Below are positions 1 through 12,833 of a stretch of DNA of 64,000 nucleotides, piece by piece. Below the pieces are notes generated by a model, which searched no databases, was not told the origin of the DNA, and worked only from the letters and a program-made list of their open reading frames with translations. Each line of letters begins with the position of its first letter. Positions within the stretch are counted from its first letter, which is position 1. A program made the position numbers and the translations under genes. The stretch lies in assembly GCA_002286715.1 (NCBI GenBank), contig NSJX01000029.1:186001-250000 (forward strand). The letters run 5' to 3'. This DNA comes from Dentipellis sp. KUC8613. Taxonomy: Eukaryota; Basidiomycota; Agaricomycetes; Russulales; Hericiaceae.

Positions 1-30
1 GGTGGATGTTCTGACTTGATAAACTCCTAG

Positions 31-654
31 GGCTTCCGCAATGTGGCATCACGGGTGCAATTGCGCAGAGCATTGCATTGCTGCCGGATGATTTACAAGG
101 GCTGTTTTGGGCGAATATCGGGCTCATAGGCGGAAATGTCAAGTTTCCGGGGTTTGCTGCGCGACTGTAAGCGGTGACTGCACGTCAGGTTCGCATCATT
201 GCTGATTGAGCACGAAATATGCAGGATGTCAGAGCTGCGTTCGCTAGCGCCAGTGGACTGTGAAGTAGTAATCTACGAATCCATTGAGTACGTCTTGACT
301 CCAGTACCCCATACCCCAGGGTCATATTCTGACCCATCATTGGTAATACACAGTGCGATACACGAAGCGCATCACTCTGCCCTTGCCTTATCCAAACTTT
401 CGTCCTTCCCTGCGCTCACTGTCTCGCGTGCGGAGTATCTCGAAAGCGGAAGTAATGCGTGCCGACGAAAATTCGAGGGGCTTGGGGCAGATGATGACGT
501 GCAAGAGACGGGCGGTGCTGGAGGAAGAAAAGGAAAGGGGCGGGCGAAGCATGTGGACAGCGACGAGGATGAAATCATGTCGGACGAGCCGACGCCGAAG
601 CCGAAGGTAGTGAGGACGCGCACGCGCACGGTGTCGGGTGTGAAGAGGAGGTAG
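31..654 (+). CDS. ARP6: Actin-related protein 6 (ARP6), 3' end; partial at the window start
   Basis: This is the C-terminal part of ARP6, the nuclear actin-fold subunit of the SWR1 complex that exchanges H2A.Z into nucleosomes. Exons are 31-166, 225-287 and 354-654. The joined frame reads LPDDLQGLFWANIGLIGGN, then FPGFAARLMSELRSLAPVD, then the family ending YLESGSNACRRKF. An acidic, Lys/Arg-rich tail of about 50 residues follows the core and is not part of the actin fold. The gene runs off the left edge, so the ATP-binding half is missing here. The second intron (288-353) is 66 bp, a multiple of three, with no in-frame stop, so its retention would insert 22 residues. The family call rests on the LIGGN, FPGF and ELRSLAPVD motifs and is firm; the tail's role is unknown. 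Confidence 0.9.
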
Positions 655-1562
655 GCAATGTGGATATTCTGCGCCTGGTACTGCATCTTGTATTTGTCGT
701 GACCGGCCGGCGGGTGCCTCCCAACGTACGAAACGTTGTTAGAGGTACGTACTATAGCTCGAATTTCTTGAGAACTCGATCTCCAGCGGACCAACCTCAC
801 CTCTGCCTACTACAGTCCGAGTCGAAAAACTGTAAGCCCCACCAATACCTAGCTTAGGGAGAGCATCACTAATGAGTCGGTTACTCAGACGCGCCGGCTC
901 ATTTCCATATGCACAGCATTTACATTCCTTCCGAAGGTCATATCACCGCTCCGCGGCTCTCGTTCCTTCGCACGATACTGCGGAAGTTGCAGACCTCAGC
1001 GGTACAATTTATGTCCTGACCATGCAGAGTAGCGTCCATCATCCAGAGCACTCGCGTCGTCTCCTGCATGGATGTCATGCACTGCGATAGCCCGGACTGG
1101 CGGAACACTCACAGACAATACCTGGAGCGATTCTATTGAGAGATCTGCAGTTCCAACTTTAATTTGGCTTAACTCGGGCAGTGCTCGATATCTCGATATC
1201 GATCTCATTTACCTGATCGTACTGATCCGCGATCCGCAATGCTTCTTCGTTTCTAGGTTACTCGACCTGGCCGCCGCTGCATCGTCGTTGTCGTCGTCGT
1301 CATCTTTTGGCGGTCCAATTACAACAGGGATACAGTAACCTTTAATGAGGTGCCATGCAGCTTTCACTCCACGCGCGCTCCAGCCCCTGGGGGCTGTGTC
1401 AATGACATTGTGACTTCGCTGTAGGAGCTCTTGTGGACTTCGTCTTCTTACGCTACTAAGCGGCCTATACCGCGCCGTTCTCCTTTCCGACGACATCCGG
1501 CTCAGAAGTCGTATATAAGGCTTCCTCTCAGCTGCGTCCGTATCACATTTCTTCCACTCGTC
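655..1562. other. Intergenic: ARP6 3' side and Sed1 promoter
   Basis: About 900 bp without a convincing coding exon. A short GTC/GTT-rich simple repeat lies near 1284-1305. The last 60 bp are the Sed1 core promoter. Confidence 0.6.
1511..1520 (+). promoter_or_regulatory. TATA box of Sed1
   Basis: GTATATAAGG lies about 50 bp before the Sed1 start codon. This spacing allows a short 5' leader and supports the chosen ATG. Confidence 0.6.
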
Positions 1563-3729
1563 ATGGTCCATGCGTTGATTTTCTTGCCTGTGCTCGCTGC
1601 TTTGGCGAGTGCTTCACCACACTCGGCTCGCACGAGACACCTTATGCATCGTCGCGACAATCCTCCTGGGTCCTTTGTGAACGAGGGTCCTGCGCCTGCG
1701 GACCAGGTCTTCAACCTCCAGTTCGCACTCGTGCAGCACGACTTTGCTACACTCGAGAAAAAGCTTTATGCTGGCAGCACGCCCGGTAGCCCTGAGTATG
1801 GCCAGTACCTGACGAAGAAGCAGGTTCGGCGATTTCTTGCTACCTACAGTTCTATTCTGACTACGATTTTTACAGGTGGAGGCGCTCGTGGCTCCTGCGC
1901 CTGAGAGCGTCTCGGCGCTTGACTCTTGGCTCTCGTCTCATAATCTCTCTTCCCAGCAGTTGTCTCCTTCCGGAGACGTGCGCGGCGTCAATCTGACGGT
2001 TGCACAGGCCAATGAACTTCTCAGCGCAAACTACTCTACCTTCGTCAACCAAGCGGCCAATTTGACGGCGGTGCGCACACTGTCGTACTCGATTCCAAAC
2101 GACCTTCTCGCACATGTCACTACGGTGTATCCGACGACCACGTATGTATTTTCTTCGACATTATCTCACGAACATCGAAATGAACGAAGTGCGCAGTTTC
2201 CCTGTCCCACCTTCTGGTCCGGCAAGGAGTTGGCTTCCCTCCAACCAGTCGGGTGATAACTGCGTTAACTCGTTTACCCCTGCGTGTATACGACAGCTGT
2301 ACGGTCTTCCCAACACTCCCGCTACTCAGAAATCCAACAGACTTGGCGTTCTTGGGACGATTAATGAATGGTTCAGCGACGATGATTTTAGGGTAGGTGC
2401 TGTTGGTATCCCCCTCGCTCTTCACTTAAATGACTTTTTCCTGCTAGCTATTCATGCAGACCTATCGTCCCGACTTGCCGCCGACTTTCAATTACACCGT
2501 CACGTCTATTGCTGGCGGAATTAACAACCAAAGCGACCCGGGGTATGAGGCGGTCAGTATTACTCGTTTCACGTCCTATTCGTCCCGCTCTATTTACTCG
2601 ACGTGTCTTTTCGTAGAGCTTGGATGTTCAGTATACCATGGGAGTCGCCTACGGTGTACCAGTCGAGTTCCTCTCTGTTGGCATGGATATCGAAAGCCCC
2701 TTCGACGAACCATTTTCGGGCAGTGGCTTCGGCGAACCGTTCACGAAGATGATCAACGGCCTTCTCCAAATTGAAGACCTTCCTCAGGTCATGAGCATCA
2801 GTTACGCCATGCCGGAGTCGTACACCGACTTCGCTACAGCTAAGTAAGTTTCAACTAATATACTGTTATCTGTACGTTTCTCATCCTCCGAAGCCATGTC
2901 TGCAACGGCTTCGCACAGCTCAGTGCTCGCGGAATCTCAATCTTCGCAGGCTCTGCAGACTGGGGCGTTACCGGCGAGGATGACCCCGACACGTGCCGTA
3001 CATTTACCGCCATGACCCCAGGGTCATGCCCATAGTAAGTGCCACTTTATTCATCGGGTTTTCCTTGCGAAATTCACGCTTGATTCCGTCCTAGCATCAC
3101 TTCAGTCGGCGGGACGCAGGGCGTAAATCCTGAGGTGGCCTGGAGCGAGCCTGAATTGGACGAAGCGAGTGGCAGTGGCTTCTCCAATTTCTACCCGATG
3201 CCCGACTACCAAAAGGCCGACGTTCTCGCATACCAGAAAACGATTCCAAGCTCCTACGACGGGCTCTACAACAAGTCCGGACGTGGGTACCCCGATGTTT
3301 CGACGAGAGCCGTTCTCGTCGACGTCGTGATTGCGGGCGAGTTCAAGCAAATCAACGGGACGAGCGCATCGACACCTATGATGGCGAGCGTCGCCGCATT
3401 GCTCAATGATGAGCTGATTGCGGCTGGGAAACCCGTGCTCGGCTTCATGAACCCGTTCATTTATGCTAACAAGGACGCGTTTACTGATATTGTTAATGGT
3501 GAGTCTTTTGACGCTGAATTCGGTCCGTTCACTACTCACAAGGCGAATCAACTTCACAGGCAGCAACCCGGGGTGCAATACGAACGGTTTCTCCGCCACT
3601 CAAGGATGGGATGCTGTACGTGAAATAACTTCAATCCTTCAACGAAATTGACATAGTATTATCCTTTGCTAGATCACGGGTGTGGGTACCCCTCTTTACC
3701 CGAAGCTCAGGAGCGCTCTCGGGTTGTGA
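1563..3729 (+). CDS. Sed1: secreted sedolisin (S53) tripeptidyl-peptidase-type protease, group I
   Basis: Secreted acid serine-carboxyl protease that trims peptides outside the cell. Nine exons: 1563-1823, 1876-2141, 2197-2392, 2448-2552, 2617-2843, 2894-3034, 3095-3498, 3560-3615 and 3673-3729. They join in frame to 570 residues. Residues 1-20 form a signal peptide and about 20-190 a pro-kumamolisin propeptide with the conserved stretches LVAP, WLSSHNL and VRTLSYSIP. The S53 domain carries Glu275 and Asp279 (EASLDVQY), oxyanion Asp374 (GSADWG) and nucleophile Ser489 (NGTSASTP). The calcium site is DIVNG/SNPGC near the end. It differs from Sed2, 3, 5 and 6 in SADWG instead of SSGDGG, in a longer loop after Asp279, and in FMNP; Sed4 shares these traits. 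Exons 1, 2 and 4 have lengths (261, 266, 105) repeated in most other copies. Function is assigned from family motifs only. Confidence 0.92.
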
Positions 3730-4619
3730 ACAATCACCACCTTGATTCCTGACGCCACCCTGAAGTACCTAGCGCTCTATCCGCGCTTCACAGATCTTCT
3801 AAAGGACATTGATCATCACTCTCAATCACCATACATTCAAACTGCTCGGACTTCTATGATATTGACTTTACTAATCTTTCCCATCCTTTCCTATCTACCG
3901 TCTTTTTCAACAATACATTCTTTCAGCGGATCATCGCTCTTTGACACCGCCTGCCTGTCTGCCTGCGCGTCCCAGACCTTCGCGACGACATACAGAAGCA
4001 CCTTCGACCTCCTGACTCGGGAGAATTCGCACTCGGGGGTGACGGCCTTCGTGCCTTTACAGGTGATCACGCGAACGAATATACGATCTGCGGGACTCAT
4101 GGATGATTGGCCACCGGAATACGCGCCTATGGGGTAGTATCGTCGCGTGTATCAACACATCAGTACAAGCGCTTGTGTGGGCAAGTCTAAAACTACCAAT
4201 ACGTTTGATATGCTGCCGCATGCGTCTTTTCAAACACTGTGACATGTGGGTCTTCGATTTCTGATTCATGGGCACTGTACCTAAGATTCCCTTTTTATAC
4301 GCGTAGACGCCCCGGTGTGTATGAGATGTGGCAACCTTGAAGTCCAGAATGTTTGGGACATTGATGAGATGCGGCCTTGAGAGGTGAGGTACACTCCAGA
4401 TCCCGGAGCATCTTTCTGGATTTCCCGGGCTGTCTGAACCATTCGGGCTGTCCGGACTATCCAAAAAGCCCGGATAGGAGCCTCGTTAGCAATAACTGTT
4501 TGATATTCGCCTGTACCATCACATATAAAGGTGAGCAATAGCTCGAGGTGGTGGATGCAATCTTTGCTCACCAGTCTGACTATTTTATAAAGTGCTCTAT
4601 TCACGGCGTCAGGTCTACT
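3730..4619. other. Intergenic: Sed1 3' flank and GMC oxidase promoter
   Basis: No coding exon was recognised. Short open frames on both strands lack splice continuity and any family motif. A TATA-like element (TATAAAG, 4586-4592) lies just upstream of the GMC start. Confidence 0.6.
4586..4592 (+). promoter_or_regulatory. TATA-like element of the GMC oxidase
   Basis: TATAAAG ends 27 bp before the ATG at 4620. It is close to the start codon, implying a very short leader or a start slightly further in. Pattern only. Confidence 0.4.
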
Positions 4620-7261
4620 ATGCCTATTGTCAGCAAATCCGACTTTCTGAACACAACCCTCGACTACTTGATCGTCGGAGGTGGCACTGCGGGCCTTGTC
4701 CTAGCTGCGCGGTACGCTCTCGTTGATATTGTGTACGATATTCGAGCTCAATAGCACCGTTCTCTGCGCTAGGCTGAGCGAGAATCCTGATGTTATCGTC
4801 GGCGTCCTCGAAGCAGGTGAAGACCGCGGCGATACCACAGCCGTCCAATACCCAGGTACAAGGCAATCCTCACCTCTCAGCATCAATCATACTGATATCA
4901 GCGCACTTGCTGTTCATCAGGCTTTGCAAACAGAAATGTAGGGAATCCGGACTTCGACTGGACATTCTCCAGCGTTCCACAGAAACATGCGAACGAACGT
5001 GTGACATCTCAGCCGCGCGGGAAAGGCCTCGGTGGGTCTTCGATGGTGAACATTTCCCTCCGGTTCACAGACCTGTCACGGTCTTGTGTGTGGACAGCGC
5101 GCGCTCATCTACCTCTGTTACGCCCACCTATCTTAAGCTGCACTTCCTTGGGAGTTCGCGCGGCTCCAAAGCCGAATACGACGCGTTTGCGGAATTCGGG
5201 AGCGAAGATTGGAACTGGGACAGCCTGCTCCATTATACGAAGAAGGTCAGTGTGCAACATGACAGGCACGGGCAACTGAGCCAACATCAGCAGCTACCAT
5301 AGAGCGAGGCATTTGTTCCACTCACGGATGAGAACATCAACAAAGCCTATGCTGCTCTGGATCCTCAATACCACGGTGTGAGCGGTGAGTACAATCCCCC
5401 TGGCTTGATGAATGATAGCTCATATGAGGCCGCAGGTCCTATCAAGAAGTGTTACTCGCTCTGGTGTAACCCGTTACACGTCAAATTGCTCGCAGCTCTG
5501 GACTCTGTGGGACTCCCCGTAAACCCAGACCCTGTAAGACATTGACCGCGCAATGCCCGAGAGGTGACAGGACTCATTCTATCTCGATGACATCTCCAGG
5601 CAAATGGTGTGAACGTCGGCGCCAATTCAGGGCTTTGTACAGTCGACCCCGAGACAGCGACACGGTCGTACGCGGCCTCCGGATATTACCAGCCCAACTC
5701 TCAACGTAGGAATCTGCTCATCCTCACCGGCGTACTGGTCTCGAAGGTATGCAGTCCAACGCGGAGCCCTATGCATGTCTGACGATCTCATCCGATAGGT
5801 GATTTTCGAGGATGCGCCTAATGCGCTCAAGAGAGCCGTTGGCGTCGAATTTGAGCATAACAAAGAAACTGCCGAAATCCGCGGCGTGAGGAAGGAAGTA
5901 ATCATTTCCGCTGGTATCCTAGTTCACTGTTGATCAGCATGTCAAGTCTCTGACTGGGAGTACCGGGCATACAGGTTCATTCCAAACCCCCGTCGTCCTC
6001 GAGCTCTCAGGAGTCGGGAACCCGCAGATCCTGCAAAATCTTGGTATCCCGAGTATGATTGACCTGCCAGGCGTAGGCGAGAACCTTCGTGAGCATATTA
6101 GTAGTCGAGCAGAAAAATTCAGACTGGAATATCCGCTCTTCGCTTTCCATAGAGGACCATGTCGTCAGCTATTCAATTTGGGAGGTTGATTCCAGGTTTG
6201 ATACGCTCGACATCCTCTCGGACCCGGATGTCCTTGCACAGCACATGGAACTATAGTATGTTTTCACAAATTGTGGCGTCTCAGAAGCGATGATGATGCT
6301 TGTAATTGTAGCAAGCAAAAGGCCGGCATCATTACAGGAACAGCATGCCATACCTTCGCATATATGCCCGCGAGCGTCTTCGCATCGAAGGAGAAGATCC
6401 AGCAGTGGCAGTGTGCAGCAGACATGGCAGCGAAGGACGCTTCCCCAACGCAGAAAAGGCAGTACGAGCACATCCGTTCCTGGATCGCAGACCCCAAACA
6501 AGCTACGACGGAGTACGCGTTTCCCTCAGTGAAATCGATTCTGTCTAGACAACTATGAGTACTGACATTTCGTGGCCCATAGGCTGCTGCTTTTTCCAGG
6601 GCACTTCTTTTGCCCCACCCCACGGCCAGAGCCTGGTAAGCGCTACGTGTCTATTGCCACGAGCCTCATGCACCCGCTCTCCCGCGGATCTGTGCATGCT
6701 GCCTCGACGGACCCAGCGGTGCCTCCTGCGGTAGACCCGAACTACTTCGCCCAGGAGGCGGACATCGACATGATTGTGGCGGGTATGCGCCACGCCCAAC
6801 GTGTGGCAGACGCGTTCGGGGTGGTGGACGCGGTGCAGCCGAAACCAGACGCCACGGACGAAGAGCTGAAAGAATACGTGCGCGACACATGTACAACGTC
6901 GTTTCACCCACTTGGAACGGCTGCAATGGGCAGGAGGGAAGAAGGCGGCGTGGTGGATGCGCGTCTGAAAGTGTATGGAACGGAGAACTTACGCGTGGTA
7001 CGTGTGGCACCTCTAGACTGTCGCGCATCACTGATTGGACATTTTACTTGTCCCCAGGTTGACTGCTCGATTCTGCCTATGGTACGTCCCTTCGACTGTT
7101 TCCCAGCGCGACTTCTGACTGGCTTTTGTTCAGGAAATTGCGGCGCATTTGCAGTCGATAGCATACGCGCTAGCAGAGAAGGTAAGCGTGATACTGATCG
7201 AATCTGTACGGGTACTCAGCGATTTGGTCAGGCCGCGGACATAATTAAACAGGACGGGTGA
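4620..7261 (+). CDS. GMC oxidoreductase, aryl-alcohol oxidase/dehydrogenase-like flavoenzyme
   Basis: FAD-dependent alcohol oxidase or dehydrogenase of the GMC family. In wood fungi such enzymes oxidise aromatic or aliphatic alcohols and often supply H2O2 to ligninolysis. Fifteen exons between 4620 and 7261 join in frame to 587 residues. The FAD-binding motif VGGGTAGLVLAARL is at about 19-32, followed by the ribose-binding VLEAG. The second GMC signature region is KGLGGSSM. The C-terminal catalytic pair is His524 (TSFHPLGT) and His567 (AAHLQS). An apparent frame break near 6513-6583 disappears with a 70 bp intron from GTACGC at 6513 to AG at 6582. I see no clear signal peptide: the protein starts MPIVSKSDFLN and the FAD fold begins almost at once. 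It may therefore be intracellular or non-classically exported. The substrate cannot be read from the sequence. Confidence 0.9.
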
Positions 7262-8018
7262 GACGGCATTACATTGAGTGTGTGCGATTCAACTTCTTGC
7301 ACTCGAATGGCGTCAAAGACTACGAAATGTCGTATACGGAGATGGGGAATGTACTTTTTTCAATGGAGAATTAGAGTGCCCTCTCGGATCAGACCTCGAG
7401 TGCGATTCAAAGCACTGGAGAAAGGCAGAAAGACGATGTCACCGTGTGAGACCTGTCAAAGAGTTCGTCCTGTAAACCCGGAAAACATACCACATCAATA
7501 GCAATCTATTTGGTCTCAAGAGAAAGAGCACAAAGCGCAGATCCATAGCGTTTTGTATCTCCAGCGTCCTCTACTCCTGCGACTACCCCGGGAGGGTAAG
7601 CGCTTTCGCTCTGTCAGTGACTCTTTCCCTGCATCACGTTAGTGTGTTTAGCCTCCTTTATCTGCCTGCCACTGGCACCGGTTCTACAGTGGGTTAGGCA
7701 GCGATCAGGATGCCAATAAAAGACGTTTTGTCAAAGACACTGCAGGCCAAAGACGTCAAAGCGGTGGGAGAAAGAAACGCGTGCAGAGAACGCGTGCCGG
7801 ACGCGATTTTAATCTTGTTCCAAGCCACCACTACCCGGCACGAGCCCAAAATTTTGCCTCCCGTCTCTTCCCCTCTTCCACTTTCTCCCTCAAAACTATA
7901 GATACCCTGTCTCAATACCCCACGACGCCGTCGTACCTGTGAAATAAGACCGGTGAGCAGCATTCGTGCTGCGCTCACCCCGAGATCGTACTCACTGCGC
8001 TGCAGGTCTTCTGTAAAA
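7262..8018. other. Intergenic between GMC oxidase and importin
   Basis: About 750 bp with no supported gene. It includes the 3' flank of the GMC gene and a pyrimidine-rich importin promoter around 7850-8015. No TATA box is evident, as usual for a housekeeping gene. Confidence 0.55.
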
Positions 8019-11000
8019 ATGGACCTTCAAACGCTCTCCAACCTCTTCGCTTCAACTCTAAGCCCCAATCCTAATGTCCAGAAGTCTGCGGAGCTCGAGA
8101 TTCGCAAGGTGAGTACGCATCGTCGTGCTCGATGGTACTGTCCGGGCTGATTCGATCGTTGAACTTGTTTAGGTGAGCGGCCAGGAGGGCCTCATCGCTG
8201 CGCTCTTGCAGATTATCGCGAATGACAACGTCGACCTGTAAGCACCAGACGCGTCGCATGCCATCTCTACGACTCATGTGTTCTGTAGCGCTACTCGCCA
8301 AGCGAGTGCCATTTACCTCAAAAACCGCGTCGGAACGTCCTACTTCGTGGATCCTGCCAACCCTCGCCCCGACCAGAAAGTCATCCAAGAGTCTGACCGC
8401 ATCGCGCTCAAGTCGTCCATCCTTCGTTTGCTCGCAACGTCACCCAATCGCGCTATCACGCTCCAACTCGCTAACACCCTCCGAACGCTCGTTAGCCATG
8501 ACTTCCCGCAGAAGTGGCCGGAGCTCATGGATGGCGCAAAGACTTTGCTGGCGAGCTCGAATGTGAAGGAGATCAGTGCTGGATGTGTGGTCGTGCTCGA
8601 GATGGTCAGGGCTTTCCGGTCAGTCCATTTCGTCTCGAATATACTGCAGCGCTAATGCTATGCTCCGCAGCTTCCGCCAGAAGAACGATGTTCTCCCTAA
8701 AATTGTGGCGGAGCTGTTCCCCACCCTCGTCAGGATCGCGTCCCAGCTCCTTGCTTCGCCCCCCTCAGACGGCTCGCAGGAGATCCCCACCATCCTTCAT
8801 GTCGTTCTCAAGACGTACAAAGCCTCGATTGTGCTTCATCTCAGCTCGCACCAGCAGAGCCCGGAAAGTCTCGTGCCTTGGGGTCGTCTGCTCTTCGAGG
8901 TCGTGAACTTGCGCATCCCGGCGGATGCCGTGCCGCAAGACGAGGAGGAGCGCGAGCGTTCTGAGTGGTGGAAGGCGAAGAAATGGGCGTACGGCATCCT
9001 CGGTCGCCTTTTCCATCGCTTCGGAAATCCCTCCCAACTCCCCAGCCCTATGCAGGTCGAGTACGGCGCGTTCGCGCAGCATTTCGTTACGAGCTTCGCG
9101 CCGGAGATCTTCAAGATCTACCTCCAGCAAGTCGAGCTCTTCGTTTCTGGTCAGGCATGGCTCTCGAACAAGTGCCAATACCAGATCTTCCAATTCTTTA
9201 GCGAATGGTGCGTTCCTGTCGATGTTCGGTTCGAACCCGCCTTGACTTTGCCTGAAGCGTGAAGCCCAAGTCTACATGGGCATTGCTCAAGCCCCACTTC
9301 GAGACCCTCGTCTCCTCCTTCGTCTTCCCTAACCTTTCCTTCACTGCTGCGAAGCAGGAACTCTGGGACTCAGACCCCATCGACTATGTCCGCACCGCGA
9401 TTGGTAAGTCCCAATATCACCCCTCGCAATTCAATTATTCGTAACATTGCCGACAGACGAGTATGAGAACTACTCTTCACCGGTCTCGGCCGCGACGACC
9501 TTCCTCTTCCAGCTCGTCAGCTGCCGCACGAAGACGACGTTCATGCCCATCCTCGGCTTCGTGAACACTGTTCTCGCCTCGTGCGTTTCTTATTCGGCTG
9601 CACACGCTCCACGGCGCGACTAATGTGTCAAAACGGTAACAGGAACCCGGCAGCGCCCCAGCGGTTCGGTGCGCTGAACATGACCGCGGCGCTCGGCCCC
9701 TTCATTATGCGTCACCCCGATGTCAAGTTCAATATGTCGCAGTTCATGATGCAGCATGTCCTGCCCGAGTTCAACGCACCCGAGGGCTACATGCGCGCAG
9801 TCGTACGTACCTGTTGATTCAGTCAGCATCGCATGCTCAATTACCTGTCACAGGCGTGCGAGGTTCTCGGCACCGTCGAGCGCGCTAACATCCAGTGGGC
9901 TAGCGAGGAGGTGAGTTACTCATCATTCTCAGAAGAGTTATTCTGACGTGCCTTCACGTGAAGCATCTGAGCGCCCACTTCAGAGCGGCTGCTGCCGCCA
10001 TTGATGATGCTGAGCTGCCTGTGCGCGTCCAGGCCGCGCTCGCCCTCGTCGAGATGGTCGGCGCCCACGAGCAGAGTACGTTTCCTTTCGCGCTGCGCCC
10101 TTCGATTCAATTTCTGACGCTAGATTATAGTCAAGGAGGCCGTTGCTCCTCAGGTCGGCAAGGTCATCCAAGGTCAGCATACGTTATCTTAGCGCTGACG
10201 CGGTATTGACAAACGTACCAGATCTGCTCAAGCTCTCCGACGAGACGGATCTCGACATCCTCAACAGCAGCATGGAGAGCATGGTCGAGCAGTTCCAGGA
10301 CGAGCTCCTCCCCGTTGCCGCGCAGCTCACGGGCAGGCTGGTACGATGAACTTTCGCAATATCTGTGTTTGGTCTTTCATAATCTCTTCGTGTAGTGCGA
10401 TTCGTATCTCCGTCTCGCCCGCGAAGCCCTTGCCAAAGAGGAGAATGCACCCGGTCCGGATGACCTCGCTGTCGCGATGGAGTCCGACGACAATGATGAC
10501 AAGACCTATGCCGCAATGGGTGTTGCGAAGACCATTGGCACCATTGCCTCCTCCATCGACTCGTCACCCGAGATCCTTGGCCAAGTCCAGGAAGTCATCA
10601 TTCCTATCATCAAGTACACATTCGAGAACAAGTTGCTCGGTACGTTCTTTCTCTGGTTGGTGTTGTACTTGCTCATGTGTTTTTCGCCGTAGACTTGTTC
10701 GACAACATGTACGACCTCGTCGATTCGTTGACGTTCAAGATGCACAGCATCTCGCCCAATATGTGGCCTATCTTCGAGCTCACCTACTCGCTCTTCAAGT
10801 CTGACGCCGTGGACTTCCTCGACGGTATGTCGCTTCTAGCGACACATTTGCGTTTCAACTCACTCATCGCCTCTCAGAGATGCTTCCGTCCCTCGACAAT
10901 TTCGTGTCATACGGTACAGACGTCTTCAAGGCCCGCGCGGACTACAGGCAGATGATCCTCGACATCTACACCACCTCCATTACCAACGGTCAGCTTGGTG

Positions 11001-12134
11001 AGAACGACCGCGTTAACGGCTCCAAGCTCGCCGAGTCGCTTCTCCTCAACCTTCGTGGCCACATTGACGACGTGAGCGCCTATTATCTTCCATAAGATTC
11101 TAAACTTAACTTTATGCCTTAGTTCCTCCCCGCCCTCATCAAGACCGCCGTCGACCACCTCGACAAAGCAGAGACCTCTGCCCTCCGCCTCGCGAACCTC
11201 GAAGTGCTCATCAACACCGTGCTCTACAACCCCGCGGCCGCGCTGCACCTCATGGAGCAGTATCAGCCCGGCACCGCGCGCAAGTTCTTCGACAGGTGGT
11301 TCGCGGCTGTCAACACCGAGTCGCACCTCCCGCGCGTGCACGACAAGAAGCTCACGATCCTTGCCTTGTGCGCGCTCATGGAGATGGACCCGAGCGGTGT
11401 CCCTGAGAGCCTGAAGGACGGCTGGCAAGGCATCGTTGGGGCTGCGCTGAAGGTGTTCAAGGATCTCCCCAAGGCGATCGCCGGTACGTGGCTTGGTCAG
11501 TGTCTGGTGGCTGTGTGCACTCATGGGTTGTAAGCAGCTCGCAAGGCGCTCCAGGAGGCACTGCATGAGGACGATGATGATGAGGCTGATGATGAAGACG
11601 ACTCGAAGTTCCTCAATCTCAACGGCGATGATGGTAGGTCCAGTCTCCCGGTTTGGCAGATCGTAGACTGATAGATCATGCAGAGGATGTTTGGGATGAG
11701 GACTCTGCATACATTGAAATGCTGGCGAAGGAGGTAACGATCTTATTCATCATCTATCTGCTACATTGATACTGATGCTGTTCATCTAGGGTGTTCGCTT
11801 GAGGGAACAATCCGAGAAGCGTGCGAACGAGGACTCCGTGTCTGACGAGTCCGACGACGAATCTGACATCGACGAGGAGCTTGGATACATCAGCCCGCTC
11901 GACACCGTTGATCCCTATTCCACCTTCAAGCAGGCTCTGACCGGTTCGTCGCGAGCGCTTATCCGTCCTATAGATTGTTTCTCGATGCTGACATTATAAC
12001 TTTATCCCATAGCCCTGCAGATGAAGAACGCGCCTCTGTATCAGGCTGCGACGACGTCGCTGGATGTCGAGCAGCAGACACTGCTCATGGAGGTCATGCA
12101 CAAAGCCGACGCCCCGGAGGGCGCGCAGGCATAG
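8019..12134 (+). CDS. Importin-7/8 type karyopherin-beta (yeast Sxm1/Nmd5 relative)
   Basis: Nuclear transport receptor that carries ribosomal proteins, histones or RNA-binding cargo through the nuclear pore with Ran. About 17 exons join in frame from MDLQTLSNLFASTLSPNPN to the TAG at 12132. The estimated length, about 1,040 residues, fits the family. The N-terminal importin-beta domain contains SAIYLKNRV and DFPQKWPEL. HEAT-repeat helices fill the middle. Near the C-terminus lies an acidic stretch rich in D and E (DDDDEADDEDD, about 11570-11620) followed by the importin-7-like EDVWDED. The last exons (GVRLREQSE to ADAPEGAQA) are duplicated as a decayed fragment at about 19.45 kb. The family is firm; assignment to Sxm1 rather than Nmd5 is not possible by eye. 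Confidence 0.9.
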
Positions 12135-12833
12135 AGTGCAACGCTGCGCGCCTAGAGCAGGGGCGATGGATGCTATCGGTCATGACATGACGAACATATA
12201 CGTTTTTTCCTACCTCTCGAGCATATTATTGTGATAGTGATCGTGCGCTTGCTTACTTGCAGCTGGAGCTATAGTTCGTTGCAGACATAGAAACTGAAAT
12301 GATTAGTGTATTTTCCTCTGTCTAGTAGACTGACCTGGTAAAGGCACGGGTGCAGAAGGGCGCAGAGAGGCTACTGGCAGCAAGTCCTCGTTTAAGATGG
12401 CCATTGTATCGGCCCACGGCGCTCTCGTGATACTTTTGATGGTCCCAAGGGGCGTAAGTATGCCCAGGTACCAAGGTACCACTTCCACTGCAGCCGGGAT
12501 ACGGTCAGTTTCGCATTCATCTCATTCGTGACCTCTATCTTCGACTACACCGACTCCTTAGATGCGCCTTGTGCATCAATAAAAGTGTGTATGCACAAAC
12601 AAGCAGCACAGAAATCCCATCCACTGAAGAAGATCGTGTTTGGTCCAAGGATACGTATTGTCCCGAATGGTCAAACACTGCAGTACCCTCATAAGTCCGA
12701 GTCATAAATTGACGTCAACGTCAACGCGGAGTCCGAACTAAAGTCCTGAACAACAGTAACAAAGCCTGGACCGGTGGATATGCGGGGAGGGTAGTAACTG
12801 GATATCTGCTGCCGGTAAGGATGCAGACACAGC
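12135..12833. other. Intergenic between convergent importin and Sed2
   Basis: About 700 bp of 3' flanks, lying inside the segmental duplication. It contains GGTACCAAGGTACC near 12464, preserved in copy B near 20122. No gene seen. Confidence 0.6.

Noticed and set aside
6513..6583. Apparent frameshift in the GMC oxidase between the exon ending KQATTE and the exon starting LLLFPGHFF
   Set aside because: A 70 bp intron from GTACGC at 6513 to the AG at 6582 joins the two in the right phase, so the gene is intact.
9186..9262. GGTTCGAACCC resembling a tRNA T-loop
   Set aside because: It lies in a short importin intron with no acceptor stem, D-arm or anticodon arm around it.
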